Shown: positions 52,245 to 61,800 of the stretch, piece by piece
Numbering within the stretch: position 1 is the first letter of the stretch
Layout of the letters: every line of letters starts with the position of its first letter
Assembly: GCA_002497075.1 (NCBI GenBank)
Contig: DAML01000026.1
Span: forward strand, 124,001 to 188,000
Source of the DNA: Methanomassiliicoccaceae archaeon UBA472
GTDB taxonomy: Archaea; Thermoplasmatota; Thermoplasmata; Methanomassiliicoccales; UBA472
Direction: 5' to 3'
Length of the DNA stretch: 64,000 bases
Translations under genes and position numbers: made by a program
Notes under the pieces: model-generated
Told to the model about the DNA's origin: nothing
What the model saw: the letters and a program-made list of their open reading frames with translations, nothing else
Database searches by the model: none

Positions 52245-52886
52245 CGGGTGACCCTTTTCACCGATCAGCGGGACGAAGACCACGGAACCGAGGTCCTCGG
52301 TCAGTATCTTTCCTCCCAGCCTCCTCACCCGGAGCAAGGACTGGTAATCCAGGCCGCCCACCGGTATCACCATGATACCGCCTTCTCGGAGCTGTTCTGC
52401 CAGGGGACCGGGCACCCGGGGCGCCCCGCAGGTTACGCTTATCCTGTCGTACGGAGCCTGTTCCGGGTAGCCTAACGAACCGTCACCCACCACCAACTGG
52501 ACGTTGGTGTACCCTGCTTCCAGCAGAACCCTGGACGCCTTCTCCGCCAGGGAGGGGTGCCGCTCCATGGTGATGATCTTGCCCTGGGGGCCGACCAGCT
52601 CGGCCATGACCGCGGCGTTGTAGCCGGAACCGGCACCGATCTCCAATACCTTCTGCCCTTCGCGAAGATCTAACGCCTCAGCCATGACCGCCACCATGTG
52701 CGGGGCCGATATGGTCTGCCCGTCGCCAATGGGGAGAGGCGAATCGCGATAGGCATGCGGACGGGCGCTCTCCGGCAGGAAGAGATGGCGGGGGACCTTG
52801 AGCAGGGCCTCTTCGACCCTTGGAGAGAACACCAGGCCGCGGCCGCGAAGCCCGGCCACCATCTGCCGACGTTCGTCCATGCTCAT
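52236..52886 (-). CDS. pcm: Protein-L-isoaspartate O-methyltransferase (Pcm)
   Basis: A 216-residue SAM-dependent enzyme that repairs isoaspartyl residues in aged proteins. Motifs: FLPESARPHAYRDSPLPIGDGQTISAP is split over the substrate site (DSPLPIGDGQTIS being diagnostic) and VLEIGAGSGYNAA binds SAM. ATG 52886 overlaps the previous stop as ATGA. Last gene of a four-gene coupled operon. Its end overlaps the HAD gene by 9 bases. Confidence 0.95.
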   Translation of the reverse strand: MSMDERRQMVAGLRGRGLVFSPRVEEALLKVPRHLFLPESARPHAYRDSPLPIGDGQTISAPHMVAVMAEALDLREGQKVLEIGAGSGYNAAVMAELVGPQGKIITMERHPSLAEKASRVLLEAGYTNVQLVVGDGSLGYPEQAPYDRISVTCGAPRVPGPLAEQLREGGIMVIPVGGLDYQSLLRVRRLGGKILTEDLGSVVFVPLIGEKGHPSQ

Positions 52887-53485
52887 CACGAGTAGGTGGT
52901 GCGGGCCTTCCTGGCGTATAGCCTCACGATGTCCCTGGCCAGTACCGAACCGCGGCGGGCCATGCCATCCGGGGTCTTGATCTGGGTTATGACCACATTG
53001 TATCGTCCGACGGTCATCAGGTCCCCGATGAAGAACTCCTCCTCCGGAAGGACGACTATCTCCGCCGGTATGGTCTTGTGCACGTCGTTTATCGATATTT
53101 TCACGTGGACCTGGTCGAAGCGCTTGGCCCAGATGGCCGTGATGTCCTTCGCCAACGCCTTCGTCACCCGTCCGTTCCCCTTCTCCACGGAACTTACGAT
53201 TATCGGAAGGTCGTCCAGGAGGAGCTCGTCCTCTATGCGTATCTCCTCGTCCTCGGGGATCTCGATCTCCGCCTTCCTTGACTCACCCTGGTCGCTGATT
53301 ATGACCGGGACCATGACGGTCTTGGTCTCCCTGACCACGGCGGTGTGCACCCGTCCGCATTCATGACAGCGCAGCGTGCCTTCCAAGGTGTTCCCGTCCT
53401 TGCCTAGCCTCCCTTTCAGCACCTCGTGCAGGGTCTCCTCGCCGCAGTCCGGGCATTCCACTTGTATCGCGTTCGGTACGTTCAT
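52886..53485 (-). CDS. HVO_0476-type archaeal zinc-finger protein
   Basis: A 199-residue protein with an N-terminal zinc ribbon (VECPDCGEETLHEVLKG, then RCHECGRVHTAV), followed by a beta-rich body with IPEDEEIRIEDELLLDD and DLMTVGRYNVVITQIK. It matches the archaeal family typified by Haloferax HVO_0476, whose role is unknown. ATG 53485 overlaps the MBL gene's stop as ATGA; a longer upstream frame is spurious. Third gene of the operon. Confidence 0.85.
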   Translation of the reverse strand: MNVPNAIQVECPDCGEETLHEVLKGRLGKDGNTLEGTLRCHECGRVHTAVVRETKTVMVPVIISDQGESRKAEIEIPEDEEIRIEDELLLDDLPIIVSSVEKGNGRVTKALAKDITAIWAKRFDQVHVKISINDVHKTIPAEIVVLPEEEFFIGDLMTVGRYNVVITQIKTPDGMARRGSVLARDIVRLYARKARTTYS

Positions 53486-54075
53486 TCGCCTCGCCTTCCT
53501 TTTCCTTTGTACGGCGCCGTGCGGAAGGGCGGACCGTGACCCGGCACGACCACGTCGGCCGCCTCGATCAGCATTTCCATGGAATCCATGGCCTTCCGCC
53601 GGTCGTAATGGTGCCCAGGGGGCACCCATTTTCGGGCGTTGTCCTCGGTCGGTATGGCGTCGCCCGCTATCGCGAACGTCTCGCCGGCCTCGACCATCAC
53701 GCTGATGCTTCCCGGGGTGTGCCCGGGGGTGTGCACCAGCCGCACGCCCTCCCATATCTCGACGTCGTTCTCCAGCGCCATCTGGCCGCCTTCCTCGCGG
53801 TGCGCTATGACCTTGGCATGAGGGAACATGCCGAGGTTACCTTCGTGGTCGCCGTGCGCGTGCGTGAGAACGACCGCCTCTATGTCCGATGGACCAAGTC
53901 CCCGGGACCGCAGGGCATCCATCAACACAAGGCTATTCTGAGGTCCACTGGTATCCACCAGCAGCCGCCGCTCTCCCCGGCTGACCAGGGTCGCGGTGGA
54001 GCGAGCCTCCAGGATGATCTGTCCGTCGCGGACGATCATCCCCGGGCAGAGCACCTCCACCCTGTTCATGCTCAT
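53482..54075 (-). CDS. Metallo-beta-lactamase-fold hydrolase
   Basis: A 197-residue MBL-fold enzyme with the full metal set: VLTHAHGDH, HTPGHTPGS, AGDAIP and the final PGHGPPF. It looks like a small thioesterase or glyoxalase-like hydrolase of the MBLAC1 size class. Substrate unknown. ATG 54075 overlaps the rhomboid stop (ATGA) and follows GGGAGAGG; a longer frame to 54105 exists. Second gene of the operon. Confidence 0.86.
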   Translation of the reverse strand: MSMNRVEVLCPGMIVRDGQIILEARSTATLVSRGERRLLVDTSGPQNSLVLMDALRSRGLGPSDIEAVVLTHAHGDHEGNLGMFPHAKVIAHREEGGQMALENDVEIWEGVRLVHTPGHTPGSISVMVEAGETFAIAGDAIPTEDNARKWVPPGHHYDRRKAMDSMEMLIEAADVVVPGHGPPFRTAPYKGKGRRGE

Positions 54076-54968
54076 CTTACCGACCTCTCCCATCCGCATG
54101 CGCACTTAATACGGTTTCCCTCCAGCTTCGGACGGTTGCCGCAGGAAGGGCACACGGAACGTTCAACGAACCTCTCCAGCCAAACCCGACGTACATCTGG
54201 CTCCGTTTCCGTTTCGATGCGTTCCTTGATCTTGCGGAGCTCGTCGGTGGTGGCCAGGCCCTCCAGGTCCACCTCGTCGTCAGGATCGCTCTCCTTCTCC
54301 CCGGGCAGAAGGAACGCCACCCCCATCCCCGCTACGAAGCCGCCGATGTGCGCTGCGTACGCGATACCGCCGGAAGCTATGCCCGATGGTAGCGTGAAGG
54401 CCGAGACCGCCTGGATGGCGAACCATGCCCCTACCGAGATCCAGACGGGTACCCGGGGCAGGAATATGAAGCCGAGGAACATGGGGATCTCGTCCTTAGG
54501 ATACAGGAACAGAAGCGCGCCCATGGTCCCGGCCACCGCTCCTGACGCGCCCAGGATCAGGATGCTGGGATCGCCCGATCTCACCGTGGCCTCCAGTATC
54601 AAGGCCAGCACCCCCGGGACGAAGAAGCAGAGAGCGAAGTTGCGCCTGCCGATGCGTTCCTCCAGCGGAACGCCAATCAGCATCAGGAACACCATGTTGA
54701 ACAGCACGTGCATGAGGTCGGCGTGCACGAACATGTGCGTGAGGACGGTATACCAACTGGACGGCTCGCCGGCGTAACTCGGTTGGAAGGCAAGCTCGCG
54801 CTGCATCTCCGACAGATAAAATGGCGATCCCCAGTCGGCGATGGTGCTCAACAGGAACATGCCCAGGTTGATCAGTACCAGCATCTGGGCCAACGGATAT
54901 CGCCTGAGGTAGGCCAGCAGCAGGGCTGCGATTATCACGCCGATACCGAACAGGCTGTACGGGTCCAC
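54072..54968 (-). CDS. Rhomboid-family intramembrane serine protease with zinc ribbon
   Basis: A 298-residue membrane protease with about seven helices. The catalytic serine is in LGASGAVAG and the histidine in YAAHIGGF; HADLMHVLFNM carries the oxyanion-side histidine/asparagine. A cytoplasmic tail follows with a zinc ribbon near the end (CPSCGNRPKLEG, then CACGW). The zinc-ribbon tail is typical of archaeal rhomboids. It is first in the coupled operon rhomboid, MBL, zinc-finger protein, Pcm. Confidence 0.92.
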   Translation of the reverse strand: MDPYSLFGIGVIIAALLLAYLRRYPLAQMLVLINLGMFLLSTIADWGSPFYLSEMQRELAFQPSYAGEPSSWYTVLTHMFVHADLMHVLFNMVFLMLIGVPLEERIGRRNFALCFFVPGVLALILEATVRSGDPSILILGASGAVAGTMGALLFLYPKDEIPMFLGFIFLPRVPVWISVGAWFAIQAVSAFTLPSGIASGGIAYAAHIGGFVAGMGVAFLLPGEKESDPDDEVDLEGLATTDELRKIKERIETETEPDVRRVWLERFVERSVCPSCGNRPKLEGNRIKCACGWERSVR

Positions 54969-55039
54969 GTTTGTCCGATATACCGTCCCCGTTTAAACCC
55001 TTCGGGAAAGGTTATTACCCCTGGCAGCGCTGAACGTCC

Positions 55040-55606
55040 GTGCTTCGTGACCGCATCATCCAGCTGGACATCCATCCGGAGGTTTACGCGCCGGCCGAGG
55101 ACACCTATCTCCTGCTGTCCGCCGTTGACGTGGTTAAGGGAGAGAAGGTGCTGGAGATGGGCTGCGGGTCCGGGATCATATCCATGCACATGGCCAAGGC
55201 TGGTGCCGTCGTCACCGCGGCGGACATGGACGGGAGGGCGGTCCGGGCCACCGGGAACAGCGCCATGCTGAACAGCCTCGATGTGAGCGTGGTACAGAGC
55301 GATCTGTTCACGGACGTTTCCGGCAGGTTCGACCTGATCGTCTTCAATCCTCCCTACCTGCGCGGTGACGTTCAGGGGCAGGAGGACCTGTGCTGGGCCG
55401 GCGGCGAGGACGGGGTCCGTCTCACCTCGCGCTTCCTTGATGATGCGAAAGAGCATCTTGAGCCGGGCGGCAGGGTGCTGCTGCTCATCTCTGACGACAT
55501 GGACCCCTCGGCCCTGGAGAACGCGCTATCGAATTGGAAGGCGGAGACCGTGGCCTCCAAGACCCTCTTTTTCGAAGAGCTTCGAGTGCTGAGGCTCACC
55601 CTCTAA
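55040..55606 (+). CDS. HemK2/Mtq2-like protein glutamine methyltransferase
   Basis: A 188-residue methyltransferase with SAM motif VLEMGCGSGIIS and the catalytic NPPY in IVFNPPYLRG, which marks enzymes acting on amide nitrogens. Short archaeal members are homologues of the eukaryotic HemK2/Mtq2 that methylates the GGQ glutamine of aRF1/eRF1, so that is the likely substrate. GTG 55040 lies about 26 bases after a TTATTA box. Its end overlaps gatE tail to tail by 11 bases. Confidence 0.88.
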   Translation: MLRDRIIQLDIHPEVYAPAEDTYLLLSAVDVVKGEKVLEMGCGSGIISMHMAKAGAVVTAADMDGRAVRATGNSAMLNSLDVSVVQSDLFTDVSGRFDLIVFNPPYLRGDVQGQEDLCWAGGEDGVRLTSRFLDDAKEHLEPGGRVLLLISDDMDPSALENALSNWKAETVASKTLFFEELRVLRLTL

Positions 55607-57455
55607 GGAAGGCCTGCACCCTTTCCTTCAGCAGGTCGGCGGCCTGCTTGCCGTCCACCTTTCCGCGCAGCTCTTTCATGGCCACGCCCATGAGCGGCCC
55701 TACCGCGTTCTCGCCCTTCTCGCGGACGAAGTCGGCTCGTTCCTTGATGATCGCGTCTATGATGCCGGCGGCGTCCCCCTGGTCCAGTGAACCTAGCCCC
55801 AGGGCGCTCACGGCCTTTTCGACGGTGGAACCGTTGGCCAGTTCCTTGAGCACCGCGGGAAGCGCCTCCTTGGCGAACCGTCCGGCGGATAGCGCAGCAA
55901 AGGCTTCCTTGACCCTCGCGTCCGTAAGCGTCTCCAGGCCCACGCCGTCCTTCTGCAGCTCCGGATAAGTGCTCAGGAATGTGCGGGCGGCCACCGCCGC
56001 CACGGCACGGTCCTTGGCGACCTCTTCGAACAGCTCGTCGAAGCCGTCCTTGACCAGTTGGCGGGACTGCTGCTCGTTCACGCCGTACTCCCTGGATATG
56101 CGCGCCATGCGCTCCTCGGGAAGCTCCGGAAGGTTCTGGCGAATGGATTCCAAACGGTCCCTGCCGATCAGTATCGGCTTCACGTCCGTCTCGGGGTACA
56201 TGCGCCCGGCCCCCGGCAGGGGACGGCTGTAAACGGACGTACCGTCCGGCAAAGGATCGCGGGTCTCCTCGGGCACGCCGATCAGAGCCTGGTTCGCCCT
56301 GGCCACGGCGGCCAGTAGAGCTGGTTCCGCCCGATCGGCGGCGTCGGCGCAGAGCGCGAAGGCGTCACCGTCACCGAGAGCGAACTCCTTGCGTATCGCC
56401 TGCACCTCCTCGGCGGTTATGCCGTAAGCCGGTAGTTCGTCGGAATGGAATATTCCGGCCACTCCGCGGGACCGGGCGTGCTGGGCCATCTCCGCGCCCA
56501 ACCGCAGTTTGCTGTCGGGACTGCGCATCACGCCGGCGAAGAGCGGAAGAGCGGAACAGAACACCTTCCCGCCCTTGGACAGCGCGGAATGAATGACCTT
56601 GGAGCGGCTGTCCTTCAACAGAACGGAAATGTCCCTGGCCGCCACCGGAACGGGCAGGGCGCCCCTTTCCCTGAGCATATGCCTGATCTCGATAAGGGAA
56701 CGCTGCCTCTCCATCTCGTTGCGGACGTACGTCGGCAACAGGGAGAGGTCCTGGGCCCCCTTGATCTCCACCCTGGCGCCATCTGGAATTGATATGTTCA
56801 GGTCTTCCCTTATCGTCCCCAGACCGCGCTTCACCTTGCGCGTGGAGCGGAGTATGGAGCCCAAGCGCTGCGCCACCTCCTTCACCTCGTCCGGGTCGTG
56901 CATGTCCGGGGCGGTGGCTATCTCGATCAGCGGTATTCCCAGACGGTCCAGGCGGTACGTCACCTCCCTGTCCTTGGTCTCCACCTTGCGGGCGGCGTCC
57001 TCCTCCAGGCACAAGGACAATATCCCGATCTTACGGCCGTTCACGTCCAGGTGGCCGTCCACCGCCACCAACGCCGTGCGCTGGAAGCCGCTGGTGTTCG
57101 AGCCATCGATGACGATCTTGCGCATGAAGTGCACTTCGTCCATCACCCGGCAGTTCAGCATGGCCGAGACAATAAGTGAAGCCTGCATCGCCTCCTCGTC
57201 CGCGTCGTGGGGCGGTTCCTCGTCCGCTTCCACCAGACAGGAAACATCTGAGGGAGCCTGATAGGTGAAATGCATTCGCCGTTCGGCCTGCGCCAGGACG
57301 GCCCGGTCGATCTCCCCCATCTCGCTCTGTGTCGGACGCAGCCGGCGCCGGAAGCATTTCCCTTCCTCTTCCACCAGACGGGAGCGGCAGGAGCAGAACA
57401 GCTTGTGGGTGTCCAGCTGCTGATGGATCTCGATCCCGCAGGTCAGCTGGTGCAT
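55596..57455 (-). CDS. gatE: GatE, Glu-tRNA(Gln) amidotransferase subunit E
   Basis: A 619-residue archaeal-specific subunit that binds tRNA(Gln) and, with GatD, turns Glu-tRNA(Gln) to Gln-tRNA(Gln). The N-terminus LTCGIEIHQQLDTHKLFC and the central cradle are GatB/E-like, and an AspRS-like insert and the C-terminal helical YqeY domain follow (last 140 residues). ATG 57455 overlaps the gatD stop as ATGA; a GTG lies one codon earlier. Partner gatD is directly upstream. Confidence 0.96.
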   Translation of the reverse strand: MHQLTCGIEIHQQLDTHKLFCSCRSRLVEEEGKCFRRRLRPTQSEMGEIDRAVLAQAERRMHFTYQAPSDVSCLVEADEEPPHDADEEAMQASLIVSAMLNCRVMDEVHFMRKIVIDGSNTSGFQRTALVAVDGHLDVNGRKIGILSLCLEEDAARKVETKDREVTYRLDRLGIPLIEIATAPDMHDPDEVKEVAQRLGSILRSTRKVKRGLGTIREDLNISIPDGARVEIKGAQDLSLLPTYVRNEMERQRSLIEIRHMLRERGALPVPVAARDISVLLKDSRSKVIHSALSKGGKVFCSALPLFAGVMRSPDSKLRLGAEMAQHARSRGVAGIFHSDELPAYGITAEEVQAIRKEFALGDGDAFALCADAADRAEPALLAAVARANQALIGVPEETRDPLPDGTSVYSRPLPGAGRMYPETDVKPILIGRDRLESIRQNLPELPEERMARISREYGVNEQQSRQLVKDGFDELFEEVAKDRAVAAVAARTFLSTYPELQKDGVGLETLTDARVKEAFAALSAGRFAKEALPAVLKELANGSTVEKAVSALGLGSLDQGDAAGIIDAIIKERADFVREKGENAVGPLMGVAMKELRGKVDGKQAADLLKERVQAFLRG

Positions 57456-58747
57456 CACAGTTCCCTCCTTTCCGAGAACTCCCCGCGAAGGTTGGTGAGC
57501 ATCAGCTCCCTGACCTTGTCCTTATCGTCGGTCCGTCCTAGAACCCACATCAGCTTCACCAAGGCCGTTTCAGGCAGCATGTCCTCGCCCGAGATGACCC
57601 CGGCGGAGAGAAGGTCCCTGCCGGTATCGTAGACGTTCAGGTTTACCCTGCCTTCAAGGCATTGCGTGGTCATGACCACCGTCATCCCCTGGGAGGTCAA
57701 GATCTTAAGACCTTTCACCAGGTCCTTGGAGACGTGGCCGAGACCGGTGCCAGCTATGACCAGCCCACGCAGGCCTTCCGCGAACCTGCTCACCGCCTCG
57801 GCGCTGAGACCGGGGTAGAAGTGCAGCAACCCCACGTTCGGCTCCATGCGGGTGTCCACCTGCACCTTGACATCGTTCTTCGGATGACACTGGGCAGTCA
57901 TCTCCAAGCCGCCGTTGAGGTCCAGGATGGCCGCCGGAACGGCGTTCATACTACGGAACGCGTCACGGCGGCTAGCGTGCATCTTGCGGACCTTGGTGCC
58001 GCGGTGAACGTGCGCGCAGGTGTCCGAGGTCTCGCCATGCATCAGCACGAAGATCCCGGCCGCATTGGCGTTCACGCAGAAGCGCGCCGCGGAAAGTAAG
58101 TTTCCGTACGAATCGGAAGAAGGGCGATCTGATGATCTCTGGGCTCCGACCAGCACGACCGGTCTCGGCACTTCGCCCAGCATGAAGGATAGCGCGGCTG
58201 ACGTGAATCCCAGGGTGTCCGTTCCGTGCGGGATTATGACGCCTTCCACCCCGGAATTCAATTCCTCGGCCACGGCTCCCGCCAGTTCTTGCCAGTGAGC
58301 GACGTCCATGTTCTCGCTGAATATCGAGAACACCACCTTGGAGCGCATCTTGCATATCTCGGTGAGCTCGGGAACGGTGGCCACCAATTCCTCGGCCTTA
58401 AGGGCCGGATGGACAGCGCCAGTTCGATAATCAACGTAACTGGCAATGGTGCCGCCCGTCCCCAGGAAGGATATGATTGGCAGGTCGCTTCCCTTGGACG
58501 GCGCCTTGGGTTTCGGGGAACGCTCCTGGGCCTTGACCTCGACCTTCAGCTCGAAGGAATCGTCGACCATGACCCCGATGTTGTAGCCGCTCTTCAGCTT
58601 GATCACTATGACATCGGGATGGCTGAACTCGTGGTGAGGCATGAGTATGCCCGAATGCTCCTTGCCCCCCGCCTTGAGACGGACGGTATCGCCTTCGGAG
58701 GCATGGCTGCTGGCCAATAGATGTCGCACCCTTTCGGAATAGGTCAT
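57455..58747 (-). CDS. gatD: GatD, Glu-tRNA(Gln) amidotransferase subunit D
   Basis: A 430-residue L-asparaginase-like subunit that supplies ammonia to GatE. The asparaginase motifs are FLGTGGTIASYVDYRTG, and HGTDTLGFT with the catalytic threonine and aspartate; the N-terminal 80 residues form the GatD-specific barrel. ATG 58747 was preferred to a start at 58783 because of homology length. It ends overlapping gatE by four bases, so subunits are made together. Confidence 0.96.
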   Translation of the reverse strand: MTYSERVRHLLASSHASEGDTVRLKAGGKEHSGILMPHHEFSHPDVIVIKLKSGYNIGVMVDDSFELKVEVKAQERSPKPKAPSKGSDLPIISFLGTGGTIASYVDYRTGAVHPALKAEELVATVPELTEICKMRSKVVFSIFSENMDVAHWQELAGAVAEELNSGVEGVIIPHGTDTLGFTSAALSFMLGEVPRPVVLVGAQRSSDRPSSDSYGNLLSAARFCVNANAAGIFVLMHGETSDTCAHVHRGTKVRKMHASRRDAFRSMNAVPAAILDLNGGLEMTAQCHPKNDVKVQVDTRMEPNVGLLHFYPGLSAEAVSRFAEGLRGLVIAGTGLGHVSKDLVKGLKILTSQGMTVVMTTQCLEGRVNLNVYDTGRDLLSAGVISGEDMLPETALVKLMWVLGRTDDKDKVRELMLTNLRGEFSERREL

Positions 58748-58847
58748 TTCGCTCGCTCGGGAATGGAACTCCCTCTTTAACAAAGTATCTTAGTGGAGAA
58801 AAATGAGAAACGAGGAAAAGGTTTGGAACTAAGAGGTTTGGGTCCCG

Positions 58848-61800
58848 TTACTTCCGGCGCCTCATGACCACTACCGCGGCCACGATGAGCAGGATGATGA
58901 CCAGTACCCCGACTACCGCCAGTATGGCGCCCATGTCGCTTTCCTCTTCGCCCTCGATGGTGACGTCCTGGTATGACTGGTTCAGGGTCACATCCATGGA
59001 CTTCTCACCGGACTCGAAGTCAGCGGTTATGGTGTAGGGGTTAAATCCATCGTCCTTGCCCTCGGAGGTGTAGGAGTACTGTATGAGCAGTATCCTGACC
59101 TTGCCGTCGGCATCGGTGGTGCCGTTGTAGACGATCTCGCCCTTGGCGTTCTTTATGAGCACCGAGACGTTCGCCGCCGGGTCGCCCTCGTCAAGGGCGG
59201 TCAGGGTCATCCAGGTGCCTTCGTTGAGGCTGTGGGAGTCCATGACCTTGGCCTTGGCGTAGGTGGTGGCGATGTTGTAGACGTCCGAACCGCCGAAGAC
59301 GAAGTAGTCGAAGTCGCCCGCCAGTAGCGTGGCGCCCTCGATCCAGGCCTCGGAAGACTCGAGCACTAACGCATCGTCCAGAACCTCTATGGTGGATCCG
59401 TCCACCCACACCTGGGAGCGGGCTGCGTACAGACCGTTCAAGGTGTAGAGGTTGAGCGAGTAGTTGTACATCTCACCGTCGTTGGCGTGCGGAACATTGA
59501 GCACAATGGTCCTCACGTCATCGGCGAAGTGTATCTCGCTGTCCACCGCGTACAGGGCGTAATTGACCAGACCGTACACGTTTCCACTAGTGCGCACCGT
59601 GGAGCCCTCGGACCAGATACCGTTGTGGGCTTTGACCCAGGACCCGATGTCGGACCAGCTGGAGTCCAGTATGGCATCCATGGCCGCCTGTGGGTCGGCA
59701 GTTGTGGTCTCAGAGTCCTCGCTGCCGAGGTTCACGAAGTGACCGAGGATGGGCGCGTAGTTGGCTATGACCTGGAACATGTTGGTGTAGCCGATCTCGT
59801 TGTCCTCCACGCTCACGTCGCTGTTGCGCAGTAGTATCTCCACCTTGTTCAGGAGGAAGATGTTGTCGTGTATGGCGCCGGTGCAGTTCTCGGCCAGCAG
59901 TCCGGCCATGGAGTTGGCGACTATGAGGTTGTCATAGACGCCGCCCATGTCCATTCCATTGGCGTAGATGCCCACCGCGTACAGGGCGATGATGTTGCTG
60001 ACGATGCTCGGGGCAGCCCCGTTCTTGACCACTATACCGTATTCGTCGCCGTAACCCACGAAGAGGTTGTCAGCGATGACCGGCGCACATCCGTCTACGA
60101 GCATGTCGCTGTAGTAGAAGGTGCTGGTGCGGATCTCTGCCTCCGCGGTCGGTCCGAGGTTGACGTCGGTCTCATCGAACACGCTCAGGCTGGCCCAGAA
60201 GGTACCAGCCACATCGATGAACCAGCATTCGTCGACCATGACGTTGCTCATGGAGAGCAGCCCGCCCTCATCGACGGTAAGTCCTCCCCAGATCTCGATC
60301 CACGCGTCCTCCACGACCATGCTTCCACCCGCCAGGACGTATATCGGCCCGGTGAAGTAGATGCCGCTGCGAGACGACTGGCATTGGGCGTCAACGTACC
60401 ATACGACCTCCATGTACAGGTATGAGTATATCTCGGTCCCGTACTCGTTGTCGATGAAGACGTTGTTCCACAGCACCATCCGGTGGACCTCGTCCCACAT
60501 GTAGATGCCGTAGTAGTTCTCCATGAAGGTGTTGTTGCCTACCACCAGGTCCTCCACGTAGGAGGATATGTACAGACCGTAGTAGCAGCCTGTAACGGTG
60601 TTGGCCTCGACCCACACGAACCAGGCTTCGTAGACGTAGATACCGGCCTCGGAGGCGTCGGATATCTCGTTGCCCTCGATGGTTATGTTCCAGACATAGT
60701 ACATGTCCACGCCGTAGTCAGCGCCGCTGATCACGTTGTTGGCGATCAGGACGTTGGGCACGTCATAGAGCTCGATACCGTAGCTGGACCACGGCAGGAA
60801 CGGGTTCTCCAGGGCGGTGATGGTGTTGTCCACGATCACGCCGTCAGCATCCTCCTCGTCGTCGTACTCGTAGATGTACATACCTGTCGCGCCGAACTGG
60901 ATCAGGTTGCCCTGGACCAGCCAGTGGTGCAGGTAGTCCACGTACACGGCGATCTCGGCGGTGATGGTGTTGCCGACCATCTCGCCCTCGGCCTCGTACC
61001 AGTATATACCGTAGATGTCGGCGCCGATGTCGCACTCCACGATGTTGTTACGGACATCCATGGCATCCTCGAGGTACATACCGTACCAGGAGTCGTTGAC
61101 GTAGTTGTTCTCCACCACTATGTCGTTGACATAGGTGTAGAACACCTCGTCGCCAGTGAGCTCGTAGTCGGCCGGCACATCGAAGTACAGGGTTCCGTAG
61201 ACCTCGATACCGTAGTAGGCGTGGCTCACGGTGTTGCCGCTAACGGAGGCCACGAAGGCGTAGTTGCCGTTCTGCTCGTCCCAGTACTCCCAGCTGGAGG
61301 TGTTCTCACAGCTGTCCAGGTAGATACCGGAATAGCTGTCGTCGATGTCCTCCATGGAGACGATGTTGTTCTCGATGTCCACCGCGATGCTCATCTCTAC
61401 GGTGCCGTAGGTGTCATCATCGTCGCGGTCCAGCTCATAGCTGATACCATCATCCCCAATGTCGGTCAGGGTGTTACCGGATATGTTCCAGTCGACGTTA
61501 TAGTCGAGGCAGGACACTCCATCGTCCAGATCGATCTCCTCGTAGACCTCGATACCGTCCTCGAAACCGTTGATCTCGTTGCCGGTGACGGACCAGGACA
61601 TGTCCACGGTCGCTCCGACCTCGGTGATCACGTAGTCGTTGCATTCCACATCGGTTTCGCTGTTCAGATAGATAGCATCGTAGGCGTAGCCGTCTTCCTC
61701 AAGTAGTGTCTGCAGCACGTTGTTGTCAACGGCCACATCCACATCCACCCATATCCAGGAGCTCTTCTGAGCACCCGCATAGTGATACAAGTAGATGCCG

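Noticed and set aside
59868..61706. Long open frames opposite the beta-helix gene
   Set aside because: They are valine/histidine/aspartate-rich mirror frames caused by the GC-rich, repetitive codons of the real gene, with no start signals or families.
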